The notes beneath the pieces are model-generated. The model was not told the origin of the DNA. It saw only the letters and a program-made list of their open reading frames with translations, and did not search any database. Source: JACPDI01 sp035463475 (GTDB lineage: Bacteria > Acidobacteriota > Vicinamibacteria > Vicinamibacterales > 2-12-FULL-66-21). Taken from it: DNA of 64,000 bases. Position numbers and translations under genes: made by a program. This document shows, in pieces, positions 1 through 9,379 of the stretch. The stretch lies in assembly GCA_035463475.1 (NCBI GenBank), contig DATHTE010000133.1, forward strand, positions 1-64,000, given 5' to 3'. Each line of letters starts with the position of its first letter. The first letter of the stretch is position 1.

Positions 1-3000
1 CTCGGCGCGAAACTCGAGGCGCGCGTCGCCGCGAACGGCGAACTCGCGCTGAAACGCGAGGTCCGTCTTCCACAACCAGGGCCCGTACAGGCTGTTCCGC
101 CCCGCGTTCCCGAACGTGAACGCCGGCGGCGTGACGAATGCATCGGTGTTGAACCAACGATCCGTCGTCCTTTGGCTGGACGGCAGGTACGGGGACACGC
201 CCGGGACGACGTTCGCGCGCACGGGATTGATGTTGAGTAGAGAGCCCGCATTCGCCGTGTCGCCGAAGACGCTGATCGTGAACGGGAAACCGCTCTGCGT
301 CTGATGGATGACCGCGACCTGCCAGTCACCGAACAGCGCCCGCGCCAGGCGGCGCCATCCTGAGGTGGCTGGCGTCTGTGCCCTGGAGCTGAACGGAATC
401 TGATAGACGAGGCTCGCCACAAGGCGGTGGCGAATGTCGCAGCCGCCGGGCCCCCACTCGGCGGCGAGGTTGTAGCTGTCCTGCGGCACCTCCGGCTCCA
501 TCGCCGCGGACCGGAACGACGGCGAGTCGCTCATGCTCTTCGAGTATGTGTAGCTCGCGAGAAACTGCAGGCCATCCCCGAACCGCCGCGTCGCTTGCAC
601 GTACCCGGCGTTGTACTCGGAGCGCGCCGTGAACTCGAGAAGATTGATCGGACCGACCGGGAACGTCATGCTGACAATCGGCCAGTCGTCGGGCAGCTGG
701 GTGCCCTCGACGAATGAGATGGTGCGGTACGGCCGACGCGGGCCGAGCGGCAGCGGGCTGGGCTCCGCGTTGTTCACGAGCCGGGCGCGATCGAGGTTCC
801 GCCCCCAGGCGCCGATGTAGCCGACTTCGATCACCAGGCTGTCCCCGAACTGGCGTTCAAGGCTGGCGCTCGCCTGCTGGATGTACGGGATCTGCCAGTG
901 CGGATCGATCGCCGTGAAGCCGACGAGCGTCTGACCCAACACGGGCGTGCCGAATCCCAATCCGAAGATCGACGGGATAAACGGGTTGCTCGCCTGGATC
1001 TCCGGGAAGACCAGCGGCACGTTGTGGACCTGGTTGCACCACAAGTTCATCTCCGGATACGAGTAGAAGCCTCCGTAGCCTGCGCGGATGACGTAGTGGC
1101 CTCCATGCGGGTTGAAGCTAAAACCGATCCGCGGCGCGAAGTTGTTCCGATCGGGGTAGGCGAGCCCGTCCGGATAGCCGGCCTGCCCGCCCGCGTACGC
1201 GAAAGGTTTTCCATCGATCCAGATCAGGTTCGTCAGGATCTTCTTCACGTCGCGCAGCGGCGTCGCGTACTCGTAACGCAGGCCCGCGTTGATCGTGAGG
1301 TGCGTGCCTACGCGCCAGTCGTCCTGGACGAAAAGCTCGTAGCCGGTCTGGCGCATGTTCATCGACGGGAGGCCAGCCTGGCGTTGCGCCAGGACGGGGA
1401 GCCCGAGCAGGAAACTGGCCAGCGCCTGGCCTGTGCCGTCGTTGCTCGCCGTCCGCGCCGTGAATCCCGGCGTGAACTGGAAGTACCCTCGATTCTGGAA
1501 GAACCCGAGCATGTCCCATTTGAAGTACCGCAGGTCGCCGCCGACTCTGAGCGAGTGCGAACCCGCGGCCCAGCTCAGGCGCTCCCCCACTTGAAACAGC
1601 TGATTGTCGTACTCGCATGGGGTACAGAGCAGCGCGTCGCCGATGGGATCGAACCCCTGGACGTTGAACCGCGGCAGCCCGTAGGCAGCCGGTCCGCCGA
1701 ATCCGACGCCGCGGATTCCGAGCGAGCTGACGAGGTCTTCGCCGTTGGCCGCTTCACCAAGCCGGTTCAGCTGCATGCGCGAGTACCCGAACCGCAGCTC
1801 GTGCAGGAGGCGCGACGACAGCGGCTGGATGATCGTACCCGTCACGCTCTGCAGAGTGTTGTCGTGGTTCGCGCCAAATCCAGGCAGGTTCTCCGGCGTG
1901 AAGCCGCGCTCCCTGCTCAGTGTGTAGCGCCCGAACATCGAAGTCCCGTTGTCCCAGACGTGATCGATGCGCAGCGTGCCCTGGTCGTTGCGCAGCACCT
2001 GCGCTCGGGTGTCGAGATAGTTGTTGACCCCGCCATCCATGTTGGGCAGCGGCACGAACTCGCGCAGTACCCTGAGCGCAACCGGATCGATCCGCTCGAG
2101 CGGGATGCGGTTCCCCGGAAACTGCTGCCGGATCACCTGCGGATTCTGCGGGCCCGGCGGTTGCGTCGGGTCGAAGTTCGGGTTGGGCCGCGTCGTGAGG
2201 GGATCGTAAATCGGCGCCGCTCCGCTGAAGTCTCCCACACGCCACTCGGCCAACGGCACCGTCATCATCATCGACTGGCCCTGTGCGCTGCGCAGCCCCT
2301 CGAAGCTGCCGAAAAAGAACGTTCGCCGCGTGAAGAGCGGCCCGCCGAGCGTCCCGCCGTATTGGTTCTGGGCGAAGTGCGGCAACTCATCGGGATTGTT
2401 GAATGGTCGCGAGTCGAAAGCGCTGTTGCGAAGGTGGTCGTAGAGGCTGCCGTGCAGCTCCTGCGTCCCCGCCTTGGTCACCACGTTCACCTGCCCGTTC
2501 CCCGCCGACCCGAGCTCGGCGGAGTAGCTTCCGGTCTCGATCTGAAACTCGCGAATCGCGTCCGGTGGCAGATTGACGATGTAGGTGTTGAAGGACGGAT
2601 CGGTGTTGCTCGTGCCATCGATTCGAAAGGCGTTGGCGCTGGGACGGCCGCCGGTCACGCTGATCGCCGAGTTCTGGCCGGGGCGCCAGTACAGCGGCAG
2701 CGACGAACCTGAGCCGGCCCCATGAGAGGTGTGGACTCCAGGCACGAGGAGCGCGAGCTCCAGGAACTGTCTTCCGTTGAGAGGAAGCTGCGAGAGCTGT
2801 TCTTCGCCGATGACCTGTCCGACCGACGGATCCACCGTGTCCAGCATCGGCGTCGTCTGCCGAACGACAATCTCCTCGCCCACGACCTTCGGCTGCAGCG
2901 TGACGTCGACGCGCAGCCGCTGGTTGACCTCGAGGCGCAGATCGAGCTGTGTCGTAGTGAAGCCGTCGAGCTCGACGGTCAGCCGGTACTCGCCGGGCTG

Positions 3001-3234
3001 CAGGCCTGCGATTTCAAAGATGCCTGCCTCGCCACTTTCGACCATTCTCCGCGTGCCGCGCAAACGGTCTTCTACCGTGACCCTCGCCCGTGGGACCGGC
3101 AAGCGCTGCGGGTCCAGCACGAGTCCACCCACCGTCGCAGTCGTCGTCTGCGCGAGAGCGGCCGTGGTCGGTAGCGCCATCCATAGAATCAGTGGAGCAA
3201 TCCATCCGGCAAGACGCACTAGGCGCGCGCGCAT
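1..3234 (-). CDS. Oar-like TonB-dependent receptor with carboxypeptidase-regulatory N-domain (3' end outside window)
   Basis: Outer-membrane beta-barrel receptor, presumably for uptake of a large nutrient such as a glycan or peptide. The reading frame is open without a stop from the ATG at 3234 to base 1 (1078 codons), so only a short C-terminal part should be missing. Residues 1-29 form a signal peptide (hydrophobic LAGWIAPLILWMALP, cleavage after ALAQ). Residues about 30-115 form a carboxypeptidase-regulatory-like beta-sandwich (GGLVLDPQRLPVPRARVTVED, then AGIFEIAGLQPGEYRLTVE). A plug domain follows (LPLNGRQFLELALLVPGV, then a GGRPSANAFRIDGT motif), and the rest is barrel with aromatic-rich strands such as FLASYTYSKSMSD. 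This architecture is typical of the large acidobacterial Oar/TonB families. No TonB box is obvious. It is divergent from the exonuclease-like gene at 3445. Confidence 0.88.
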   Translation of the reverse strand, partial: MRARLVRLAGWIAPLILWMALPTTAALAQTTTATVGGLVLDPQRLPVPRARVTVEDRLRGTRRMVESGEAGIFEIAGLQPGEYRLTVELDGFTTTQLDLRLEVNQRLRVDVTLQPKVVGEEIVVRQTTPMLDTVDPSVGQVIGEEQLSQLPLNGRQFLELALLVPGVHTSHGAGSGSSLPLYWRPGQNSAISVTGGRPSANAFRIDGTSNTDPSFNTYIVNLPPDAIREFQIETGSYSAELGSAGNGQVNVVTKAGTQELHGSLYDHLRNSAFDSRPFNNPDELPHFAQNQYGGTLGGPLFTRRTFFFGSFEGLRSAQGQSMMMTVPLAEWRVGDFSGAAPIYDPLTTRPNPNFDPTQPPGPQNPQVIRQQFPGNRIPLERIDPVALRVLREFVPLPNMDGGVNNYLDTRAQVLRNDQGTLRIDHVWDNGTSMFGRYTLSRERGFTPENLPGFGANHDNTLQSVTGTIIQPLSSRLLHELRFGYSRMQLNRLGEAANGEDLVSSLGIRGVGFGGPAAYGLPRFNVQGFDPIGDALLCTPCEYDNQLFQVGERLSWAAGSHSLRVGGDLRYFKWDMLGFFQNRGYFQFTPGFTARTASNDGTGQALASFLLGLPVLAQRQAGLPSMNMRQTGYELFVQDDWRVGTHLTINAGLRYEYATPLRDVKKILTNLIWIDGKPFAYAGGQAGYPDGLAYPDRNNFAPRIGFSFNPHGGHYVIRAGYGGFYSYPEMNLWCNQVHNVPLVFPEIQASNPFIPSIFGLGFGTPVLGQTLVGFTAIDPHWQIPYIQQASASLERQFGDSLVIEVGYIGAWGRNLDRARLVNNAEPSPLPLGPRRPYRTISFVEGTQLPDDWPIVSMTFPVGPINLLEFTARSEYNAGYVQATRRFGDGLQFLASYTYSKSMSDSPSFRSAAMEPEVPQDSYNLAAEWGPGGCDIRHRLVASLVYQIPFSSRAQTPATSGWRRLARALFGDWQVAVIHQTQSGFPFTISVFGDTANAGSLLNINPVRANVVPGVSPYLPSSQRTTDRWFNTDAFVTPPAFTFGNAGRNSLYGPWLWKTDLAFQREFAVRGDARLEFRAE

Positions 3235-3444
3235 ACAGTCCCCCTCTGCATCGCGTCGGCGACGGGCGAAGTCGCTGAAGGGGCAGGAATGTACACCGCC
3301 AAAGATTGCCGCGACAATAATCGAAAAACATGAGCGCTGGTTTTGAGAGGTTGCGGTTCCGCCAGCTCATCGTTACGCGCGCCGCTCAGGCGGACTCCGC
3401 CGTCGCAAGCTCCAGCCGACGGACTGCCAGCAGCATAATTCCCC

Positions 3445-4338
3445 ATGCCCGCCTCACGTCGCCGCGCCAGCCGCTTCGTCGCCCTCCTGCTGCTTGCGCC
3501 CATCACGCCAAACGCATCGCAGGAGCGCGCGCGCGAGCCGCTGACGGTCATGACCTTCAACATCCGGTACGGCACCGCGGACGATGGGGAGAACCGCTGG
3601 AGTAGACGACGCGAGATGGTGTTCGAAGTCATCCGCCAGCAGGACCCGGACGTGCTGGGTCTGCAGGAGGCGCTCGACGCACAGATCGATGAGATCATCG
3701 CAGCCCTCCCCGACTACGCCGTCGTCGGCGTGGGCCGGGACGATGGACGCGACGGCGGAGAGTACTCGGCCATTCTGTATCGCAAGTCGCGGCTGCACGT
3801 CGCCGAGGCCGGGACGTTCTGGTTGTCGAGCACGCCTGCGGTGCCAGGCTCCGCCTCGTGGGGCAATCGCATCCCGCGCATCTGCACGTGGGCGCGCTTC
3901 ATCGATCGCGACGGGCACGCGTTCTGGCACTTCAACACGCACCTCGATCACGAGTCGCAGCCATCGCGCGAGCGCAGCACGCTGTTGATTCGCGAGCGCG
4001 TCGAGGCGCGCACGTTCCGTGAAGATCCAGCCATCGTCACAGGGGACTTCAACGCGGGCGCGAAGAACCCCGCGCTCGCGACATTGATCGGCGCTGGCGC
4101 GGAGCCCGGGAGCCAGCCGGCGCCGTTTGTCGACACCTATCGCAAGGTCCACCCGGGCGAGCAGGATGTTGGCACCTACACGGCGTTCACGTTCGGAAGA
4201 ACTGACGGCGAGAAAATCGATTTCGTGCTGGCGCCGCAGGGCAGCGAAATCCTGAACGCCGACATCATCCGGTGGGGACGCAACAACAGGTACCCGTCCG
4301 ATCACTTTCCCGTGGTCGCGCGCGTGCGGCTCCCGTAA
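3445..4338 (+). CDS. secreted endonuclease/exonuclease/phosphatase family protein
   Basis: A 297-residue hydrolase of the EEP (DNase I-like) fold, exported by a short N-terminal signal (FVALLLLAPITPNASQ). The fold's metal and catalytic motifs are present: MTFNIRYG with Asn39, LQE with Glu75, a TGDFN motif in the middle, and a C-terminal SDH at 285-287 (PSDHFPVVARV). EEP members cleave phosphodiesters in DNA, lipids or small molecules; a secreted enzyme of this size next to a nutrient receptor could be a phosphatase or nuclease for scavenging, but the substrate cannot be read from sequence. The ATG at 3445 lies just after TTCCCC with no strong ribosome binding site. Confidence 0.85.
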   Translation: MPASRRRASRFVALLLLAPITPNASQERAREPLTVMTFNIRYGTADDGENRWSRRREMVFEVIRQQDPDVLGLQEALDAQIDEIIAALPDYAVVGVGRDDGRDGGEYSAILYRKSRLHVAEAGTFWLSSTPAVPGSASWGNRIPRICTWARFIDRDGHAFWHFNTHLDHESQPSRERSTLLIRERVEARTFREDPAIVTGDFNAGAKNPALATLIGAGAEPGSQPAPFVDTYRKVHPGEQDVGTYTAFTFGRTDGEKIDFVLAPQGSEILNADIIRWGRNNRYPSDHFPVVARVRLP

Positions 4339-4340
4339 AC

Positions 4341-4385
4341 GCAGAAATGGCGACCGGCAGCAGGTGCACAGCCTGCAGTTTCTGC
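4341..4385 (+). terminator. interrupted stem-loop after the EEP gene
   Basis: Two nested arms: an outer GCAGAAA (4341-4347) pairs with TTTCTGC (4379-4385) and an inner GCAGG (4360-4364) pairs with CCTGC (4372-4376). It starts 2 nt after the stop codon at 4338. There is no T-run, so it is a weak terminator candidate or an mRNA 3'-end hairpin. Confidence 0.35.
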
Positions 4386-4476
4386 AACGCGTTCATGGCG
4401 ATCGCCCTATTTGCGACGACCTGACGACGGCACGCCTCTCGCTATCTGGACGATGCTACGATTCGCGAGGACGGGC

Positions 4477-4890
4477 ATGGCAGACGAGGGGCTGGAACGG
4501 AGGATCGACAACCTGGCTGTGGAGATGAGGCTAGGGTTCCAGCGGGTGGATGCCCGCTTCGAGCAGGTGGACCACCGCTTCGAGCAGGTGGACCACCGCT
4601 TCGAGCAGATGGACCGACGCTTCGTGCGGGACGATGAGCGATTCGAGAGCCTTCTGCGGAAGATTGACCACGATTTCGAGGCATTCGCCGCCCGGATTGA
4701 GCACCGATTCCAGGTGATTGTCGAGAGACTGGAGGCGAAGTTCGAACTGCTGATTGACTGGATTCAGGAACAGAAGCGCCGCCTCGACTCGCATGAGATC
4801 AGGAACGCGGAAGAGCACCGCCTGATGCAGGCTCAAATCGACGATCTCAACGCGCGGCTGCCGCGGCCGCGGCGGCGAAAGCCGTCGTAG
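4477..4890 (+). CDS. heptad-repeat coiled-coil protein
   Basis: A 137-residue soluble protein of unknown function made almost wholly of alpha-helix with heptads. The core is a run of near-identical 7-residue units (RFEQVDH, RFEQVDH, RFEQMDR, RFVRDDE), encoded by near-perfect 21-bp tandem repeats at about 4558-4625. The helix continues to the C-terminus, which ends in a basic tail RLPRPRRRKPS. I place the start at ATG 4477 because GCGAGG lies 8 nt upstream; an ATG at 4453 and a TTG at 4411 are also in frame. The pattern resembles small phage-like or chemotaxis-associated coiled coils, but nothing in the neighbourhood supports a specific role. Confidence 0.6.
   Translation: MADEGLERRIDNLAVEMRLGFQRVDARFEQVDHRFEQVDHRFEQMDRRFVRDDERFESLLRKIDHDFEAFAARIEHRFQVIVERLEAKFELLIDWIQEQKRRLDSHEIRNAEEHRLMQAQIDDLNARLPRPRRRKPS
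4552..4625 (+). repeat. 21-bp tandem repeats encoding coiled-coil heptads
   Basis: The unit CGCTTCGAGCAGGTGGACCA recurs every 21 bp about three and a half times inside the gene at 4477, with the last units diverging. The period equals one heptad, so gain or loss of a unit keeps both frame and coiled-coil register. Confidence 0.8.
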
Positions 4891-4965
4891 GAGGCTCGTC
4901 CTCGGCGCTGGAGCATCCCGACGGGAACTCGCGCGAGATCCGCGGCGGGCGACGCGGCGCCTCGG

Positions 4966-5316
4966 TCAGTGCCCTCCGAACACCACGTAGCCCTTCTGCC
5001 GCAGCTCCTGGGCGAGCTGCTTCTCCATCTGCACCGCGTCGCGATACGTCATCGGGTTCAGGTGGGCGTACAGCTTCGGCACGAGCCGCTCGCCGAAGCG
5101 CTTCACGAAGCGTGACGCCTTGACGCCGTTTTTGTGCTTTTTGAACCGCTCTTCGGGCGAGAGGCCGGTCATGCCCACGTAGTAGCCGGCCCGCCCGTCG
5201 CCCCTCGGGTTGCGCAGGTACACAACGTAGACAGAATGGTGCGGGCGGCCCGCCATGGCAGATGTTTCGGCGGGAGCCTGTCTGGAGGACATAGCGGCGG
5301 CGACCTTCGCTCTCAC
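4966..5316 (-). CDS. GIY-YIG nuclease superfamily protein
   Basis: A 116-residue protein with a GIY-YIG-like core: SVYVVYL at residues 28-34, then GYYVGMTG at about 44-51 and a downstream Arg/His segment (EERFKKHKNG), followed by a basic helix and a conserved-looking Glu (MEKQLAQEL). GIY-YIG domains are small single-strand-cutting nucleases found in UvrC, homing endonucleases and standalone YhbQ-like proteins; this is the standalone type, with no extra DNA-binding domain. The start is uncertain: GTG 5316 has AGGG at about -10, while ATG 5292 and ATG 5256 have no visible ribosome binding site. It converges with the coiled-coil gene. Confidence 0.7.
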   Translation of the reverse strand: MRAKVAAAMSSRQAPAETSAMAGRPHHSVYVVYLRNPRGDGRAGYYVGMTGLSPEERFKKHKNGVKASRFVKRFGERLVPKLYAHLNPMTYRDAVQMEKQLAQELRQKGYVVFGGH

Positions 5317-5482
5317 GGTTCATCCCTGTGCCGACGCCTTTGGCGTTGGCGCCTCAGGCATTCATCCCTGCTTTTCGCCCATTCGGCATTGACGCCTTCG
5401 GCCTGCGGCCTCTGGCATTGGGCATTAACACCTGCAGGCGAAAGATGGAGTACGCTTGGAACGTTGCTCCTTGGAGGCTCCC

Positions 5483-8272
5483 ATGCGTGTGAGTCGCGCA
5501 TCCGGCGCGTTGATTGTCTTGTTCGTTGCGCTCGCCATCACGGCGAGCGCGCAGGAGAAACCGGCCCCGGCGGGGAGCGCAGCGCGCACTCCCGCCGCCG
5601 CTCCTGTCCCCGACATCCCCTACACGAAGTTCGTGCTGAAGAACGGCCTGACGTTGCTCGTGCACGAGGACCACAAGGCGCCCATCGTCGCCGTGAACGT
5701 CTGGTATCACGTCGGCTCAAAGAACGAGAAGCCGGGCAAGACCGGGTTCGCGCACCTGTTCGAGCACCTGATGTTCAACGGGAGCGAGCACTTCAACGAC
5801 GACTACTTCAAGGCCGTTGAGCCGGTCGGCGCGACCGACCTGAACGGGACGACGAACGAAGACCGCACCAACTACTTCCAGAACGTGCCGGTCTCCGCGC
5901 TCGATCGCATCCTGTGGCTCGAGTCCGATCGCATGGGCCATCTGCTCGGCGTCGTCACGCAGGCGCGCCTGGACGAGCAGCGCGGTGTCGTGCAGAACGA
6001 GAAGCGGCAAAGCGAGAACGAGCCGTACGGGAAGAGTTGGATCACAATCGCCGAGAATACGTTCCCGCAGGGGCATCCGTATTCGTGGTCCGTCATCGGA
6101 TCGATGGAGGACCTCAGCGCCGCGTCGCTCGAAGATGTGAAGGAGTGGTTCAGGACGTACTACGGACCGTCGAACGCCACGATCGTACTCGCGGGCGACA
6201 TCGATCCCGAGACCGCTCGCCAGAAGGTCGAGCGCCACTTCGGCGGCATCCCGCCGGGCCCGCCCGTGATCGAGCAGGACACGTGGATCGCCCGCCCGAC
6301 CGGCCCACACCGGCAGCGGATGCAGGACCGCGTCCCGCAGGCGCGGATCTACAAGGTGTGGAACGTTCCGCCGTTCGGATCGAAGGAAGCGACGCAGTTG
6401 TCGCTCGTGGGCGAGCTCCTGGCGGGCGGTCGATCGTCGCGCCTCTACAAGCGGCTCGTCTACAAAGACCGCATCGCGACAGACGTCAACATGTACTTCG
6501 ACGACCGGGAGATCGCGAGCCAGCTCTATCTGCTCGCGTCAGCGCAGCCTGGCGGCGACCTCCGCGCGGTGGAGCGCGCGCTCGACGAGGAGCTGGCCAA
6601 GCTGATCGCGTCTGGGCCGACGGCGGAGGAACTGGAACGGGTCAAGACGGAATACCGGGCGAACTTCGTGCGGGGCGTCGAGCGCATCGGCGGGTTCGGC
6701 GGGAAGTCTGACGTGCTCGCAAGAGGGCAGGTCTATCTGGGAAACCCCGACGCGTACAGGGATCAGTTGACGTTCGTGCAGGATGCGACCGCCGCGTCGC
6801 TCCAGGCGCTCGCGAAGGAATGGCTCGACGACCGCGCGTACGTGCTCGAAGTGGAGCCGTTCCCCCCGCTGACGACCACGACGACCAACGTGGATCGCAG
6901 CAAGCTGCCGGAAGTGGGTCCGCCGCCGAGCGCGCCGCTGCCCGCCTTCGAGCGCGCAACGCTGTCAAACGGGTTGAAGGTGCTGCTCGTGCGCCGCACG
7001 GCTGTGCCGGTGGTGCAGCTCTCGATGCTGCTGGACGCGGGGTTTGCCGCAGACGATCCCGACGCGCCTGGCGTGTCGAGCATGGCGATGGCGATGCTGC
7101 CCGAGGGCACGACGAAGCGATCCGCGCTGGAGATCGCCGATGAAGCTGCCTCGCTCGGCGCCCAGCTCTCCTCCACGGCCAGGCTCGACGTCTGCCAGGT
7201 CGGCGTGTCGGTCCTTCGGGACAAGCTCGATCCGGCGCTCGACCTCTACTCGGATCTCGTGCTGCGCCCGACGTTCCCCGAAACGGAGCTCACGCGCGTC
7301 AAGCGAAACCGGCTCGCGCGGATCCAGCAGGAAAAGGTGCAGCCCTTCTCGATGGCGCTGCGCGTGCTGCCCGGCCTGCTGTACGGCGCGGACCACGCCT
7401 ACGGCCAGCCGCTGACCGGAACGGGAACGGAAGCGTCCGTGAAAGCCATGACGCGCGAGGACCTGGCCCGCTTCCACTCCACTTGGTTCAAGCCGAACCA
7501 CGCCACGCTCATCGCCGTGGGCGACGTCACGCTCGCTGAGCTCACGCCGAAGCTCGAGAAGGCGTTCGGCGCGTGGAAGCAGGGGGACGTGCCGAAGAAG
7601 AACATCGCGGCCGTATCGCCCCGCAGCGGCAATGCCGTCTACATCCTCGACCGTCCGGGAGCCGAACAGTCGGTGATCCTCGTGGGCACCGTGATCACGC
7701 CGAAGTCGAACCCGGACGAGTTCGCGTTCCAGATGTTCAACGAGGCGTTCGGCGGCGCGTTCACCTCGCGCGTGAACATGAACCTCCGCGAGGACAAGCA
7801 CTGGTCGTACGGCGCGGGCAGCGTGGCGTTCGACGCGCGCGGACAGCGCCCGTGGATCATGTACGCGCCGGTGCAGACCGACAAGACGAAGGAATCGATG
7901 CAGGAGCTGGTGAAGGAGCTGCGCGACGTCACCGGCGGTCGTCCGCTTTCGGCGCAGGAACTGACCGAGGCGAAGGACCGTCAGACGCGAACGCTCGCGG
8001 GGCGATGGGAAACGGGACGCGCGATCGGCGGCGCGATCGAGGAAATCGTGACCTTCGGCCTGCCGGAGGACTACTACCAGACGTTCGCCGAGAAGGTGCA
8101 CGCCGTGACGGTGCCCGACGTGACGAAGGCCCTCGCGAAAACGGTAGTGCCCGACCGCACCGTGTGGGTGGTGATCGGCGATCGCGCGAAGATCGAAGCC
8201 GGCGTCCGCGAGCTGAAGCTCGGCGAAGTGCGCGCGCTCGACGCCGACGGCAAGCCGCTGGGAACGATGTAG
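5483..8272 (+). CDS. M16 family metallopeptidase, two-domain (pitrilysin-like), exported
   Basis: A 929-residue zinc protease predicted to degrade peptides in the periplasm or at the cell surface. Signal peptide at residues 1-23 (hydrophobic ALIVLFVALAITASAQ). The first M16 domain carries the inverted zinc motif HLFEH (His91, Glu94, His95) and the third ligand Glu173 in VVQNEKRQ. The second M16 domain (from about 490, RATLSNGLKVLLVRRTAVPV) lacks HxxEH and should be the inactive half that closes the chamber. Fusing both halves into one chain is common in Acidobacteria and Myxobacteria; elsewhere they are often two adjacent genes. ATG 5483 is chosen for its GGAGG at 5473-5477; a TTG 27 nt upstream is in frame but lacks a site. 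A strong hairpin follows the stop. Confidence 0.92.
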   Translation: MRVSRASGALIVLFVALAITASAQEKPAPAGSAARTPAAAPVPDIPYTKFVLKNGLTLLVHEDHKAPIVAVNVWYHVGSKNEKPGKTGFAHLFEHLMFNGSEHFNDDYFKAVEPVGATDLNGTTNEDRTNYFQNVPVSALDRILWLESDRMGHLLGVVTQARLDEQRGVVQNEKRQSENEPYGKSWITIAENTFPQGHPYSWSVIGSMEDLSAASLEDVKEWFRTYYGPSNATIVLAGDIDPETARQKVERHFGGIPPGPPVIEQDTWIARPTGPHRQRMQDRVPQARIYKVWNVPPFGSKEATQLSLVGELLAGGRSSRLYKRLVYKDRIATDVNMYFDDREIASQLYLLASAQPGGDLRAVERALDEELAKLIASGPTAEELERVKTEYRANFVRGVERIGGFGGKSDVLARGQVYLGNPDAYRDQLTFVQDATAASLQALAKEWLDDRAYVLEVEPFPPLTTTTTNVDRSKLPEVGPPPSAPLPAFERATLSNGLKVLLVRRTAVPVVQLSMLLDAGFAADDPDAPGVSSMAMAMLPEGTTKRSALEIADEAASLGAQLSSTARLDVCQVGVSVLRDKLDPALDLYSDLVLRPTFPETELTRVKRNRLARIQQEKVQPFSMALRVLPGLLYGADHAYGQPLTGTGTEASVKAMTREDLARFHSTWFKPNHATLIAVGDVTLAELTPKLEKAFGAWKQGDVPKKNIAAVSPRSGNAVYILDRPGAEQSVILVGTVITPKSNPDEFAFQMFNEAFGGAFTSRVNMNLREDKHWSYGAGSVAFDARGQRPWIMYAPVQTDKTKESMQELVKELRDVTGGRPLSAQELTEAKDRQTRTLAGRWETGRAIGGAIEEIVTFGLPEDYYQTFAEKVHAVTVPDVTKALAKTVVPDRTVWVVIGDRAKIEAGVRELKLGEVRALDADGKPLGTM

Positions 8273-8280
8273 TGGACGAT

Positions 8281-8330
8281 GGGGCCTGGCACCGATTGTC
8301 CTCGACGAAGGACAATTGGTGACAGGCCCC
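8281..8330. terminator. 22-bp-stem hairpin between convergent genes (dispersed repeat family member)
   Basis: Arms 8281-8302 and 8309-8330 pair over 22 bp with two mismatches around a 6-nt loop CGACGA. The outer part GGGGCCTGGCACC matches the GGGGACAGGCACC core of the repeats at 18.8 kb and 52.45 kb. It sits between the M16 gene and the convergent arginase-family gene, where it could end transcription from both sides. Confidence 0.75.
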
Positions 8331-8342
8331 GTGGAAACTGCC

Positions 8343-9335
8343 TCACCGCCGCGCTTTCACGCCCCTCACCGCCGCCACGATCATCCGGTTCACCGCGGCC
8401 AGCGACAGCTTCCCTTCGTCCTTCGCCGGAATCGTCGCGAAGCCGATGCCGGAGACCTTCGGATACCTGGCGCAGATCGTCTCGAACACCCTCGCGAGCT
8501 GCTCGCTCGAGGGCCCGTTCGGGACCTTGTTCCCGTGCCCCTCGACCTCCGCGGGATCGAGCACGTCCATGTCCACGTGCAGGTAGATCTTGTCGGTGAG
8601 CTGCGTCAGCCGATCCATCTGCCGGATCACCCCATCGGACATCGTCCGCAGAGCGTCGACACTGAGCTGCTGGATCTCGGACTTGTCGATGATCTCCTGC
8701 TCCAGCGGGTCGTTCAGGCGCACGCCGCCCATCACGATGTGCCGGTCGGAGAGCGGTGGATCGAGGCCGGCGTCCAGGCGCATGCGCGTGAGGCAGCGGC
8801 CTGTCGCCACCGCAACCGGCATCCCGCCAAGTGATCCGCTCCTCGTGGTCTCTGGCGTGTTGATGTCTGCGTGCGCGTCGAGCCAGAGCATCCCCACCTT
8901 GAGCGGCTCCCGCGTCGGCCCGGATCGCTGAAAGCCGGCCACCATGCCGGGCATCGACGGGCACGTGCCGAGGAGTCCAACCGTGAAGTATCCGTCGCGC
9001 TCGTTCGCCGCAACCGTGCGTCCCAGGTGACCGAGGGCGAAGGCAAGCCGCTTCCAGCCGCCGTACTCCGTCTCTTCGTCCGTGGTGAGCGCGATCTCGC
9101 TGACGCGGACGAGGGCTCCCAGCTCTTTCAGCTGCTCCTGTATCCCGCCATTCGCCATCGTCCGCGGGCCTTGTGACGTGCCGTTCGGCACGAACGGCTG
9201 CATCACGAGCCCGACCCTGGCGCGGCCTGCAGGGTCGATGTACTTCGTCGGTTGCGCGTGCGGCGACGCAATCGTGGCCGCGAAAAGCCCGAGGACTGCC
9301 CGTAGCCACCAAGCCGCGGGCCGCGCTGCGTTCAT
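8343..9335 (-). CDS. exported arginase-family (ureohydrolase fold) protein
   Basis: A 330-residue protein of the arginase/agmatinase/formiminoglutamase fold, which hydrolyses guanidino-type C-N bonds with a two-manganese centre. Metal motifs DAHAD (153-157) and HVDMDVLDP (253-261) are present. The first motif, normally GGDHS, is LLGTCPS, putting Cys125 where the first metal-binding His usually sits. An N-terminal signal peptide (WWLRAVLGLFAATIASPHAQ) predicts export, which is unusual for ureohydrolases. ATG 9335 has GGAAAG upstream at about -10. The substrate is unknown; export and the altered ligand argue against a housekeeping arginase. It follows the DUF1579-like gene in the same direction. 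Confidence 0.8.
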   Translation of the reverse strand: MNAARPAAWWLRAVLGLFAATIASPHAQPTKYIDPAGRARVGLVMQPFVPNGTSQGPRTMANGGIQEQLKELGALVRVSEIALTTDEETEYGGWKRLAFALGHLGRTVAANERDGYFTVGLLGTCPSMPGMVAGFQRSGPTREPLKVGMLWLDAHADINTPETTRSGSLGGMPVAVATGRCLTRMRLDAGLDPPLSDRHIVMGGVRLNDPLEQEIIDKSEIQQLSVDALRTMSDGVIRQMDRLTQLTDKIYLHVDMDVLDPAEVEGHGNKVPNGPSSEQLARVFETICARYPKVSGIGFATIPAKDEGKLSLAAVNRMIVAAVRGVKARR

Positions 9336-9379
9336 CGTGTTCTTTCCATCCTGAAGCCTGAAGCCCGTCGGTGTTCGGC

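Noticed and set aside
898..2712. 604-codon open frame on the plus strand across the TonB receptor gene
   Set aside because: It is the mirror of the real minus-strand receptor frame; composition is Arg/Val-rich noise, and the minus strand has signal peptide, plug and barrel.
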